Assembly: GCA_963795795.1 (NCBI GenBank)
Contig: CAWCJS010000024.1
Coordinates: 248,001 to 312,000, forward strand
Length of the DNA stretch: 64,000 nucleotides
Origin: Palsa-504 sp963795795
Lineage (GTDB): Bacteria > Actinomycetota > Actinomycetes > Streptosporangiales > Streptosporangiaceae
Reading direction: 5' to 3'
A program made the position numbers and the translations under genes. Below are positions 19,419 to 27,633 of this stretch, one piece after another. Within the stretch, counting starts at the first letter, position 1, and each line of letters opens with the position of its first letter. The notes under the pieces were generated by a model that worked only from the letters and a program-made list of their open reading frames with translations, was not told the origin of the DNA and did no database searches.

Positions 19419-20704
19419 CGATCTCCGAGCGCGTCGTCACGCTGCTGGAGCCCGGAGCCGCTCCCGTCAGCGCGTTCCGGCGGTGGCTGGCCCCGGCGAC
19501 GTTCCTGGTGTTCGGCCTCGTCGACGCGTTCATCCTCGGGGGGTACGCGCACAAGGGCGACGCGGTCTTCGCGTTCTCCCAGACATTCGCGAAGGTCACC
19601 GTGCCGAACCTGTCGCTGCCCGCCGCCGCGACCTGCTACGTGTGCGGCGGGATCTCGATCGCGCTCGCCGGGGCGCGAGCCTTTGCGCCGCTGAGCAAGG
19701 TGTGGCGGCGGGTGGTGCTGGGACTGGTCATGTTCCTGTTCGTCATCGCGCTGCTGAGCTGGGCCGACGCCGGGCAGAGCTCCTCATTCAACATCGTGAA
19801 CCTGCTGTCGGGCACCCTGGCCGGGTCGATCCCGATCATGCTAGGCGCCCTGACCGGCGTCATCTGCTCCAGGTCCGGAGTGATCAACATCGCCATCGAG
19901 GGCCAGCTGCTGCTCGGCGCGTTCACCGCCGCGATCGTGGCCAGCGGCACCCACAACCTCTGGCTCGGGGTGCTCAGCGGCGCCCTGGCCGGCATGCTGG
20001 TGGGGGCGCTGCTCGCCGCCTTCGCCATCGGCTACCGGGTGGACCAGGTGGTGCTCGGCGTGGTGATCAACCTGCTGATCCTGGGCCTGACCGGGTTCCT
20101 GTACGACTCCCTTCTGGTCCCGTACCAGAACACGCTGAACTCGCCGAACACGTTCAGCGCCATCAAGATCCCGGCGCTCGGCGACATCCCGATCATCGGG
20201 CCGGTCTTCTTCGACGCGAACATCTTCCTGTACCTCACCTACCTCGCGCTGGCCGGAGTCCAGGTCGGCCTGTTCTCCACCCGGTGGGGGCTGCGGACCC
20301 GCGCCATCGGCGAGCTTCCCATCGCGGCCGAGACCGTGGGCATCCGGGTGATCGCGATGAGGTACCGGAACGTGATCGCGGCCGGGGTGATCGCCGGAGT
20401 CGGCGGCTCCTACTTCACGCTCGGCTCGGTAGGCGCGTTCGGCAAGGACATGTCCTCCGGCTATGGCTACATCGCCCTGGCCGCGATGATCTTCGGCCGG
20501 TATTCCCCGTTCGGCGCCATCGGCGCGGCGCTGCTGTTCGGGTTCGCGACCCAGCTGCAGTCGGTCATGTCCACGCTCAACACGCCCATCCAGTCCAACC
20601 TGCTGCTGATGGCCCCGTACATCGTCACGATCATCGTGCTGGCCGGCCTGGTGGGCAAGGTCCGCGGCCCCAGGGCCGAGGGCATCCCCTACGTCAAGTC
20701 CTAA
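19415..20704 (+). CDS. Nucleoside ABC transporter permease (second)
   Basis: 429 residues, with 8-10 helices of the same BPD_transp_2 family (YufQ/NupC type). The family core is visible in LAGSIPIMLGALTGVICSRSG, VINIAIEGQLLLGAF, DQVVLGVVINLL and TRAIGELPIAAETVGI. It pairs with the preceding permease to form the heterodimeric channel. The start is ATG 19415, overlapping the previous stop. It is the last gene of the operon; the next gene begins about 320 bases later after a repeat-rich gap. Confidence 0.93.
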   Translation: MTISERVVTLLEPGAAPVSAFRRWLAPATFLVFGLVDAFILGGYAHKGDAVFAFSQTFAKVTVPNLSLPAAATCYVCGGISIALAGARAFAPLSKVWRRVVLGLVMFLFVIALLSWADAGQSSSFNIVNLLSGTLAGSIPIMLGALTGVICSRSGVINIAIEGQLLLGAFTAAIVASGTHNLWLGVLSGALAGMLVGALLAAFAIGYRVDQVVLGVVINLLILGLTGFLYDSLLVPYQNTLNSPNTFSAIKIPALGDIPIIGPVFFDANIFLYLTYLALAGVQVGLFSTRWGLRTRAIGELPIAAETVGIRVIAMRYRNVIAAGVIAGVGGSYFTLGSVGAFGKDMSSGYGYIALAAMIFGRYSPFGAIGAALLFGFATQLQSVMSTLNTPIQSNLLLMAPYIVTIIVLAGLVGKVRGPRAEGIPYVKS

Positions 20705-21024
20705 GATCCCTTTATGCCGAACGAGCGGTGGTGCGCGGCCGAGTTTGCCTGCACCGCCCGGGCACGGTTCAGTTTCGCGATCGTCTGGCGCCTCGTGCGG
20801 CTATACGGCCCGGTCTTCCGTTCGGCCTGTCGGCCAGCTTTTGTGGTTGATTAGGGCTTCGTGGTGGATTAGGGGGACTGTGGTGCACCCAATCAACCGC
20901 AGAACCCGGATCAACCACAATCTTTCCGGGCCGGGTGCACCAAGAAGCGCTTGCGCACCAGTGTGCACGTACGCACCATTTATCGGGAAGATCTTTTTAG
21001 GGTCGGGTAACGGGAGTGATTCAC
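20705..21024. other. Intergenic gap with nested inverted TGGTTGAT repeats
   Basis: No gene seen. TTGTGGTTGAT (20841-20851) is complemented exactly at 20910-20920. A second TGGTGGATTAGGGG copy follows at about 20862, and an inverted AATCAACC lies at 20891-20898. GGTGCACCC (20882-20890) is complemented at 20933-20941. The set could form a large hairpin after the permease gene or be an array of four binding sites in front of the mutase gene. Confidence 0.7.
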
Positions 21025-22931
21025 GTGGCGACTGAGGCTGAGCTCCGGAGCGTGGTCGAGGCTTGGATCGCGGACGACCCCGACGCGGGGGACCGCGCCG
21101 AACTGGAGGCGCTGCTCGAGCGGGCCTTCGCGGCGCCGGGGTCCGGCACCGGTCCGGGGGGCGACCCGACGGCCTCGGAGGCAGCTGAGGCTGCGCTGGC
21201 TGAGCTGCGGGACAGGTTCTCGGGGCGGCTGGAGTTCGGGACGGCTGGGCTGCGGGGCGTGGTCGCCGCGGGGCCGAACCGGATGAACCGCGCGGTGGTC
21301 AGGGCGGCGACCGCCGCGGTGGCGGGGTGGCTGCTCGGCACGGGGCCGGGGGACGCGCGTGGGTCGGGGTGGCTGGCCGGCTCGGGGCTGGGGGACACGG
21401 GTGGCTCGCGGCCGGGGGACGCGGGTGGCTCGGGGCCGGGGGCGGGTGCTGGGCCCTGCCTGGCTCGGGGCCGCTGCCTGGCTCGGGGCCGACGGGAGCC
21501 GGGGTGCGGGTGGTGATCGGGTGCGACGCGCGGCATCGGTCGGCGGACTTCGCGGCCGAGGCGGCTGCGGTGCTGGCCGGCGCGGGCATCGCCGTGCACG
21601 TGCTCCCGCTGCCGTGCCCGACCCCGCTGCTCGCGTTCGCGGTCCGCCACCTCTCGGCGTCGGCCGGGGTGATGGTCACCGCGAGCCACAACCCGGCCGC
21701 TGACAACGGGTACAAGCTCTACCTGAGCGACGGCGCCCAGGTCATTCCGCCCGTCGACGCGCGGATCGAGGAACGGATCGCTGGGCTCGGGCCGCTGGCC
21801 CGGATTCCGGTCGCTGACGCCGAAAGCCCGCTGATCACCCGCCACGGCGACGAGGTGGCGCAGGCCTACCTGGACGCCGTGGTCGCCGTGACCGCGAGCC
21901 CGGCGCCGGAGCCTGCGGCCGACCTGACCGTCGTGTACACCGCAATGCACGGGGTGGCCGGGACGCTCATGTTGCGCGCCATGGCTCAGGCTGGCTTCCC
22001 GGCGCCGCACGTCGTGGCGAAGCAGGCGGACCCCGACCCGGACTTCCCGACCGTCGCGTTCCCCAACCCGGAGGAGCCCGGCGCCCTCGACCTGGCCCTG
22101 GCCGACGCGCGGCGGCTCGACGCGGACCTGGTAGTCGCCAGCGACCCGGACGGGGACCGGCTGGCCGTGGCCGTGCCGGAGCCGACGGGCGGCTGGCGCG
22201 TGCTCACCGGGGACCAGCTCGGGGCGCTGCTCGGGGCCAGCCTGCTGGAGTGGACGGCCGCCGGCCCGGCGGCGCAGGCCCGGCTGGTGGCCACCACGAT
22301 CGTGTCCTCGACGCTGCTGTCCACCATCGCGGCGGCGGCCGGGGCTCACTACGCCGAGACCTTGACCGGCTTCAAGTGGATCACCAGGGCGGGCGACCGG
22401 ATGCCGGGCACGCGTTTCCTGTTCGGTTACGAGGAGGCGCTCGGCTACGCGGTCGGCGACGTGGTGCGGGACAAGGACGGCATCGGGGCCGCCCTGGCCA
22501 TGCTCCGGCTCGCTACGGAGGCGAGGGCGGCCGGCCGTTCCGTGCTCGACCGGTACGACGAGCTGGAGACCGCCCACGGCGTGCACCTGACCTCCCAGGT
22601 CACCCTGCGGACCACCGACCAGGCGCGGGTCATGAGCCGACTGCGGGCGGCCCATCCGGCGGCCCTCGGCGGCGAGCCGGTATCGAGCGTGGCCGACCTC
22701 GCGGACGGGGCGGCCGATCGGGACGGGCTCCCGCCTTCGAACGTGCTGATCCTCCGGCTGCCCGGCGCCCGCGTGGTGCTCCGCCCGAGCGGCACCGAGC
22801 CGAAGATCAAGTGCTACATCGAGATCACCGAGCCGCTGGCCGGACGGTCCCTCGCGGCCGCCCGCGAGGCCGCGGCCCAGCGCCTGGTCCCGCTGCGGCA
22901 CGCGCTCGAAGCCGTCCTCGCCGACGCGTAG
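21025..22931 (+). pseudogene. Phosphomannomutase/phosphoglucomutase, frame broken in a G-rich repeat
   Basis: An alpha-D-phosphohexomutase in two frames. The N-terminal part (GTG 21025, or GTG 21016) has RFSGRLEFGTAGLRGVVAAG. The rest has VIGCDARH, the catalytic serine loop VMVTASHNPA, the metal loop ASDPDGDRL, the sugar loop GYEEALGY and the phosphate loop RPSGTEPKIK. Between them (about 21340-21515) lies a stretch of GGCTCGGGGCCGGGGG-like repeats, absent from normal homologues, where the frame changes. Activity would interconvert hexose-1- and hexose-6-phosphates, or deoxyribose phosphates in this salvage setting. The repeat expansion may be real or mis-assembled. Confidence 0.82.
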
Positions 22932-23041
22932 CAGGGCCCGCCGTCGGGCCGCGCCGCTCAGCTTAAGTTTTAACCTGATTTCGGGTCATATCAGCGCATA
23001 GTGGTGCTATTCGCGTATATGCGCTAGTTCCCGCATAGGTG

Positions 23042-23098
23042 CGGCCGTTTCCCTCATGCTGGTGTTGCGACACATCGGCATGGAAGGAGAAACGGCCG
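23042..23098 (+). promoter_or_regulatory. Hairpin overlapping the transposase start
   Basis: CGGCCGTTT (23042-23050) and AAACGGCCG (23090-23098) can pair. The right arm ends on the first base of the GTG start, with the AGGAG ribosome site at 23085-23089 just inside the loop. Pairing in read-through transcripts would hide the start, a known theme for limiting transposase synthesis. Confidence 0.5.
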
Positions 23099-24768
23099 TG
23101 CTGGATACCCTGCCACGATCAGGCGGGCGGCTGCAAGCCATCCTGGGCGCCAGCGGCGTGGGCGGCGTCCAGGTGGCGGGCGGGCCGGCCGGGATGGCGC
23201 CGCGGCCGCCGGACCCGGCCCAGGTCGCGGCCGCCGTCGCGCGGTACCGGGCGTACCAGGCGCTGCGGGAGTTCCGGGCCCGGCTGTACGGGTGCCTGAC
23301 CGCCCGGGCGGACGCGGCGTTCGAGCTGGTCGACGCGATCTTGTGCGCGGATCACGCGGTGACGTCGCTGGCGGAGCTGTCACTGGTGCCGGCGTTCCGC
23401 CGCGGGCACGGCGCGCTGTATGACGCTCTCGCCGCCGGGCGGATCGGCCAGGAGAAGCTCGCCGCGCTGCTGACCGGCACGTTACCGCAGCTGGTGGACG
23501 GGGACGAGAGCCGCGCCTGGGTCGCCGGGCATGACAAGATCGACCGCGGCCTGCTGGAGCAGGCGCTGGCCGGCCTGCCTGCCGGGCAGGCCGCCCAGGT
23601 CCGGGAGGCGTGCGCGCGGTGGACCCGGCTGCGGTTCGCGATCGATGCCACCCCCTATCCCCGCCCGGACGCCGAATGCTCGCCCGGCCGCGGCCACGTC
23701 CACCACGACGCGTGCCGCTGCGACGGCACCCGCAAGACCATCCCGGGCTGGGAGTACCAGTTCACCGCCGCGCTGGGGCACCTGCGCACCGCGTGGGCCG
23801 CCCTGATCGACGTGGAGCGCACCACCCATGCCACCCGCACCCGGCAGACGATCCGGCAGGTGCGCAACCTGCTGCGCCGCCTGGCCGCGGCTGGCCCCGA
23901 TGGCGGCGGCGCCCCGCTGGTCATCTGCGACGCCGGGTACAGCGCCGCCGCGCTGACCGCCGGGCTGGCCGGCTGCCCGGTGCACCTGCTCATCCGGCTG
24001 CCCGCCGGCAGCGTGTTCTACGCCGACCCGGTCACCTGGCCCGGCAAGAAAGGCCGGCCCGGCAAGCACGGCATGCCGGTCACCTGCGCAGGCGACCGCG
24101 GCCAGGCCAATCCCGAGCCGGACGAGTCCCTCACCCTGCCCGGCACCCCGCGGTACGGCACCGTCCGCGTCGACGCCTGGCGCCAGGTGCATCCCCTGAT
24201 CCACGGCGACCGCGGCTGGTTCGCCGGCTGGGACGGCGACCTGCCCGTCCTGCGCGGCACCGTGCTGCGCGTCCGGGTCGAGCACCTGCCCGACGGCCGC
24301 ACCCCGCCCAAGACGATGTGGCTGTGGCACGCCGGCCCCGCCCCGCTGTCGTGTGACGAGCTGTGGCGCGCCTACCTGGCCCGCTTCGATGAGGAGCACG
24401 CCTTCCGGTTCGCCAAGGGACACCTGGGGTTAACCGCGGCCAGGGTCCGCACCCCCGACCAGGCCGACCGGTGGGTCCGCCTGGTCATGGCCGCGGCCGC
24501 CCAGCTCCTGCTCGCCCGCCCGCTGGCCGCCGACCTGCGCCGCCCCTGGGAAAAACGGCCCGACCCCACCCGGCCCCTGCCACCCGGGCGGGTCCGCCGC
24601 GGATTTGCAAACATCCGGCCCCGCCTGGGCACCCCCGCCCGTGTCGCTAAACCCACCCGGCCCGGCCCCGGCAGGCCCAAAGGCTCCGCCAGCGGCCCGG
24701 CACCCCGATACCCCGTGCCCAAGAAAACGGACACCAAAGACCAAACAGCCACGCCAGCCGACGGGTAA
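23098..24768 (+). CDS. DDE transposase (IS701-like/DDE endonuclease superfamily)
   Basis: A 556-residue transposase. Candidate catalytic acids are Asp in FAIDATPYPRPDAE, Asp in LVICDAGYSAAAL, and Glu in EEHAFRFAKGHLGLTAARV, the last resembling the E-x-x-F-R-x-x-K context of IS4/IS701-type enzymes. The C-terminus is basic and Pro-rich (GPGRPKGS), as in many streptomycete homologues. The start was chosen as GTG 23098, with AGGAG eight bases upstream; ATG 23080 is an alternative. It appears full length and undamaged, so the element may be active. Confidence 0.88.
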   Translation: MLDTLPRSGGRLQAILGASGVGGVQVAGGPAGMAPRPPDPAQVAAAVARYRAYQALREFRARLYGCLTARADAAFELVDAILCADHAVTSLAELSLVPAFRRGHGALYDALAAGRIGQEKLAALLTGTLPQLVDGDESRAWVAGHDKIDRGLLEQALAGLPAGQAAQVREACARWTRLRFAIDATPYPRPDAECSPGRGHVHHDACRCDGTRKTIPGWEYQFTAALGHLRTAWAALIDVERTTHATRTRQTIRQVRNLLRRLAAAGPDGGGAPLVICDAGYSAAALTAGLAGCPVHLLIRLPAGSVFYADPVTWPGKKGRPGKHGMPVTCAGDRGQANPEPDESLTLPGTPRYGTVRVDAWRQVHPLIHGDRGWFAGWDGDLPVLRGTVLRVRVEHLPDGRTPPKTMWLWHAGPAPLSCDELWRAYLARFDEEHAFRFAKGHLGLTAARVRTPDQADRWVRLVMAAAAQLLLARPLAADLRRPWEKRPDPTRPLPPGRVRRGFANIRPRLGTPARVAKPTRPGPGRPKGSASGPAPRYPVPKKTDTKDQTATPADG

Positions 24769-24845
24769 GAGGTTAAAACCTAAGCTCAGCCCGTGTCGGA
24801 TAAATGGCTCGCTCCAGCCGGGCGGGGCCACCTAGCGTGAGCCCC

Positions 24846-25829
24846 GTGAGGGACAGGCCCGCGGGCATATAGGACCGCGAGGTAGCGCGTGCGCTGGCTG
24901 AAGGCTGGCTGATCCACGCTGCGGACCTGCGGTACGCCGCGGTCGGGGGCGGGAGCTACCACTGGGTGACGCGCGACGGCGAAGGTCAGCGATGGTTCGT
25001 CACGGTCGATGACCTGGACGACAAGCCCTGGCTCGGCGACAGCTGCGCCGCCGTGCTGGATGGCCTGCGAGCCGCGATGGACACAGCCCTGGCGCTGCGC
25101 CGGGAGGCCTGCCTGCGCTTCGTCGCTGCACCCGTCCCCGCGCTCGGCGGGGAGACCGTCCGGTCGCTGGATTCCCGGTACGCCATCTCCGTGTTCCCGT
25201 TCCTGGACGGGATCAGCGGCCGGTTCGGCGAGGATTACCCCACCCGCCGGCCGGGCGAACTTGCCGAGATGCTGGCGGCGCTGCACCAGGCCACGCCGGC
25301 CCTGACCCGGGCGCCGGTGGCCAGGATCGGGCTGCCCAGGCGCGAGACGCTTGACGCGGCGCTGGGCGACCTGGACCGGCCCTGGCTCGGCGGGCCCTAC
25401 GGCGAACCGGCGCGTGAGCTACTCATCCGGACCATCGGCCAGGTCCGCGGCCTGCTGGCGAGTTTCGACGCGTTGGCCCGGCGCGTGGCGGCGCGGGAAA
25501 CGGTCATCACCCATGGCGAACCGCACGCCGCGAACTTCTTGCGGACGGGCATCGGCACGATGCTGATCGACTGGGACACCACCGGGCTCGCTCCGCCGGA
25601 ACGGGACCTGTGGATGATCGCCAGCGACACCGGCGAAGAACTCCGCCGCTACACCGCCGCCACCGGTCGGGCCATCGACCCTTCCGCGCTGAGGTTTTAC
25701 CGGCTGCGCTGGGCCCTGGACGACATCGCGGCGTTCCTTGCGCGGCTCCTCGCGGCACGCCAGCGCACCGCCGACGGCGAGCATGCCTGGCGCGCCCTCC
25801 AGGAAACCATCGCCCACGCCAGCCCGTGA
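24846..25829 (+). pseudogene. Aminoglycoside-phosphotransferase-like kinase with amber codon 9
   Basis: From GTG 24846 the frame reads MRDRPAGI, then TAG at 24870-24872, then continues open to 25829. The nucleotide-binding lobe (VGGGSYHW; WFVTVDDLDDKPWLG) and the kinase lobe have the expected motifs: Brenner-type ITHGEPHAANFL for the catalytic aspartate position (here Glu in HGEPHAAN) and LIDWDTTGLAPPERDLW for the metal aspartate. The domain begins just after the TAG. The first ATG/GTG after it (24966) would remove the first strands of the ATP site, so the stop matters. It may be a nonsense mutation, a base error or readthrough. The start lies about 60 bases after the IS. Confidence 0.75.
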
Positions 25830-25997
25830 CCGCAAGGTGGCACGTGAATCCGTGGGGTCGTAACGGTCAAGGACCTTCTGCATATCGTCGATGTACACGG
25901 CCGGCCAGCGCCCGTCTGACCGAAGGGCGGCGAATATCTTGTTCGCGACCTCCTGCTGGCGGAGTTGATCGCCGGCTGTGTCACGAGCCTCGATCAG
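25830..25997 (-). pseudogene. Probable C-terminal half of the immunity gene, out of frame
   Basis: Directly after the 75-residue small gene, the minus strand in the adjacent frame reads RLIEARDTAGDQLRQQEVAN, then KIFAALRSDGRWPAVYIDDM and QKVLDRYDPTD. There is no start codon upstream in that frame. The text joins smoothly to the preceding frame (PLHSKFP then RLIEARD), so a one-base deletion in the CCCGCC run near 25996 would restore one protein of about 130 residues. The end is uncertain because the frame runs on antisense to the kinase gene. Confidence 0.5.
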
Positions 25998-26221
25998 GCG
26001 GGGAACTTGCTGTGGAGCGGGATAACCGATCCCTCGGGCGAGGTTATGTCGTCGTCGTCGAACTCGTGTCCGCCGACGTAGACCGCCACGGTTCCGGACC
26101 GGATGTAGGGGTCAGTGCCCTCCTCGAGGGTGACTGGCCGACCAAGCGCATGCTCGACCAGGCGTACCAGGTCTGCGTCCTGCGCCGCCGTGCCGACGAA
26201 GATGAACGTCTGCCGTGACAT
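25994..26221 (-). CDS. Small protein, probable immunity partner of the adjacent toxin (N-terminal part)
   Basis: 75 codons, acidic: MSRQTFIFVGTAAQDADLVR, then GTVAVYVGGHEFDDDDITSP. It starts two bases after the stop of the CdiA-like toxin gene on the same strand. This toxin-first, immunity-second order, with a small acidic product, is how polymorphic toxin cassettes are built. I do not recognise the family by name. The frame probably continues in the adjacent frame downstream (see the fragment at 25830-25997), giving a protein of more usual immunity-protein size. Confidence 0.6.
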   Translation of the reverse strand: MSRQTFIFVGTAAQDADLVRLVEHALGRPVTLEEGTDPYIRSGTVAVYVGGHEFDDDDITSPEGSVIPLHSKFPA

Positions 26222-26223
26222 GG

Positions 26224-26886
26224 CTAGTCGTCTCGCCTCCAGTCGATGAGGTAGTCATCCCCCACGATTAGAACCGCATCCAGCCGATCCCCGTGCGGTG
26301 TCCCTCGAAACCGCCGGATACCGTGGCCGGCTTCGTCCTCCGTCAGACCAGAACCACGGGCGTCGATGACCGCGTGGCGCGCCTGCCCCTTAGCGCTGTT
26401 TAGCGCCGCCTTGACCGTGCGATCACTGGCTCCCGGATCCAGGCTCTTGAATTCGACGGGCACATTGTCCACGCGAGAATCAGAGGTCCGGCCACAGACG
26501 CCAAATCCCTCCGATACCGAGACGACCGCGGCCCCTTTGGACGCCAGGTGCTCAGCGATGCGGCGTTCGGCCGGTGAGAATTTCTTCGCTCGCTCGTCAA
26601 CCACGCCGAGACCAACCTGGTCGACCACGCCATCGAGAAGAGGAACCTGCCATTCGGACCTCTCAACAGCTGGCTGGGTCGGCGTCCACGGACGGGAACG
26701 GGCCAGTTCGGAGGAGCGGGCCGAGATGAGGTCGTCACGGCATTCCTGCCGGAAACGTGTCTCCGCAGCGTCAGGCGGCCTTCTGTTGTCGCCGGGACGG
26801 TTGGTATCGCTGCGGCGTTGAGGATGCTCATCCGGACTTTGATCAGATTCATCCAGGCCGCTATGAGACTCGTCGACACCTACCAC
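26224..26886 (-). CDS. CdiA-like C-terminal tRNase toxin, orphan form
   Basis: 220 residues. The last 115 residues match my recollection of the CdiA C-terminal tRNase family: FSPAERRIAEHLASKGAAVV, then VDNVPVEFKSLDPGASDRTV with an E-x-K pair, KGQARHAVIDARGSGL, and a C-terminal strand LDAVLIVGDDYLIDW. The first 100 residues are polar and without recognisable delivery domains, so the toxin lacks the usual CdiA, LXG or Rhs carrier. In full systems such domains cleave tRNA in neighbouring cells. Here it may be an orphan cassette or a cell-internal toxin. The start is ATG 26886, with an AT-rich leader upstream and the small putative immunity gene downstream. Confidence 0.65.
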   Translation of the reverse strand: MVGVDESHSGLDESDQSPDEHPQRRSDTNRPGDNRRPPDAAETRFRQECRDDLISARSSELARSRPWTPTQPAVERSEWQVPLLDGVVDQVGLGVVDERAKKFSPAERRIAEHLASKGAAVVSVSEGFGVCGRTSDSRVDNVPVEFKSLDPGASDRTVKAALNSAKGQARHAVIDARGSGLTEDEAGHGIRRFRGTPHGDRLDAVLIVGDDYLIDWRRDD

Positions 26887-26947
26887 TGTGTTCCCGCTGC
26901 AGACCCTATGATTACCTTTAGTAGTTTACTGTTTCCTTTTCGTAACA
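26887..26947 (-). promoter_or_regulatory. AT-rich leader with CTAAAGGTAA box
   Basis: This is one of the few AT-rich stretches in the window. On the minus strand it contains AGTAAACTACTAAAGGTAAT. CTAAAGGTAA (complement of 26912-26921) also occurs upstream of the unrelated gene at 38602 (complement of 38617-38626), suggesting a shared regulator or promoter element. Confidence 0.4.
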
Positions 26948-26964
26948 TTACGGGCGGGCGCGGC

Positions 26965-27540
26965 CTAGTGGCCGACGTGGGCGGAGGCTAGCCAGGGGGC
27001 GATGAGGCTTAGGGTGACTAGGCCTAGGAAGGCGCCGGCGACGAGGCTGGCGGCGATTAGCCACTGGCGGGTTCCGGCGCCGCTGACGTCGCGGCGAGTG
27101 CGGCGCAGCCAGTCGCGCGGGGCTAGGCGGGCTACCTCGGGCAGGTGGCCGAGGACGTGGACGGTCATGGCGAAGAACCATAGGACGAAGCTGGCTTTGT
27201 GCACGAACAACAGCTCGCGCGACCAGGCGGGACTGGCCAGGAGTAGCGCAACGCCGCTGGCCAGGAGGACGAGGGTGAGGATGGCCACGACGGGCCCGAG
27301 CAGGCGGAGCAGGACGCGGGGCGGTCCCTTGCGCCGGTAGGCGGGGGCCCCGCGGTAGTAGCGGACGAAACGGTAGCCGGTGCTCCCGAGCTTGAGCAGC
27401 ACCGGCGGGATGAGGACCATGCCGAGGAAGACGTGGGGTGAGATGAGCTGGCGGACGCGGAGGATCGTGGCGCCCTCGGCGGCCAGGAGCACGATCAGCA
27501 CGGCGGCGTTCGTCGCGGTGAGGCGGGCGTTGGCGGCCAC
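26965..27540 (-). CDS. Integral membrane protein, cytochrome b561/ferric-reductase-like
   Basis: 191 residues with five predicted helices. Histidines lie in helices (SPHVFLGMVLIPP, FVHKASFVLWFFAMTVHVLG), a pattern resembling small di-haem membrane proteins. A redox or haem role is an inference from those histidines only. GTG 27540 lacks a good ribosome site. The same frame upstream codes for a plausible charged N-terminus back to a TAG, so the true start may lie further out if a base is wrong near 27605. It is a single gene between the toxin and ribF. Confidence 0.6.
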   Translation of the reverse strand: MAANARLTATNAAVLIVLLAAEGATILRVRQLISPHVFLGMVLIPPVLLKLGSTGYRFVRYYRGAPAYRRKGPPRVLLRLLGPVVAILTLVLLASGVALLLASPAWSRELLFVHKASFVLWFFAMTVHVLGHLPEVARLAPRDWLRRTRRDVSGAGTRQWLIAASLVAGAFLGLVTLSLIAPWLASAHVGH

Positions 27541-27633
27541 GCCGAGGTCGGCCCGGCGCTGCGCCCGGCTCCGCTCGTCGGGCGGCTTGGCCTCGTTGCT
27601 CTACCCGCACACGGGGACGATACGGGGTGAACC

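Larger units (their letters stand above)
22961..24785 (+). mobile_element. Insertion sequence, about 1.8 kb, one transposase gene
   Basis: Terminal inverted repeats are CTTAAGTTTTAACCT at 22962-22976 and AGGTTAAAACCTAAG at 24770-24784, with one mismatch in 15. GCTCAG occurs at both junctions (22956-22961 and 24784-24789). The exact ends are therefore ambiguous by one or two bases, and a CTCA target duplication is plausible. Inside is one transposase gene. The left end carries two small dyads: AGCGCATA/TATGCGCT (22993-23000, 23018-23025) and CGGCCGTTT/AAACGGCCG (23042-23050, 23090-23098). It inserted between the mutase and phosphotransferase genes and looks complete. Confidence 0.85.

Noticed and set aside
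20700..26900. Prophage or integrative element around the IS
   Set aside because: No integrase, phage structural gene, tRNA or attachment repeats were seen; only one insertion sequence and a small toxin locus.
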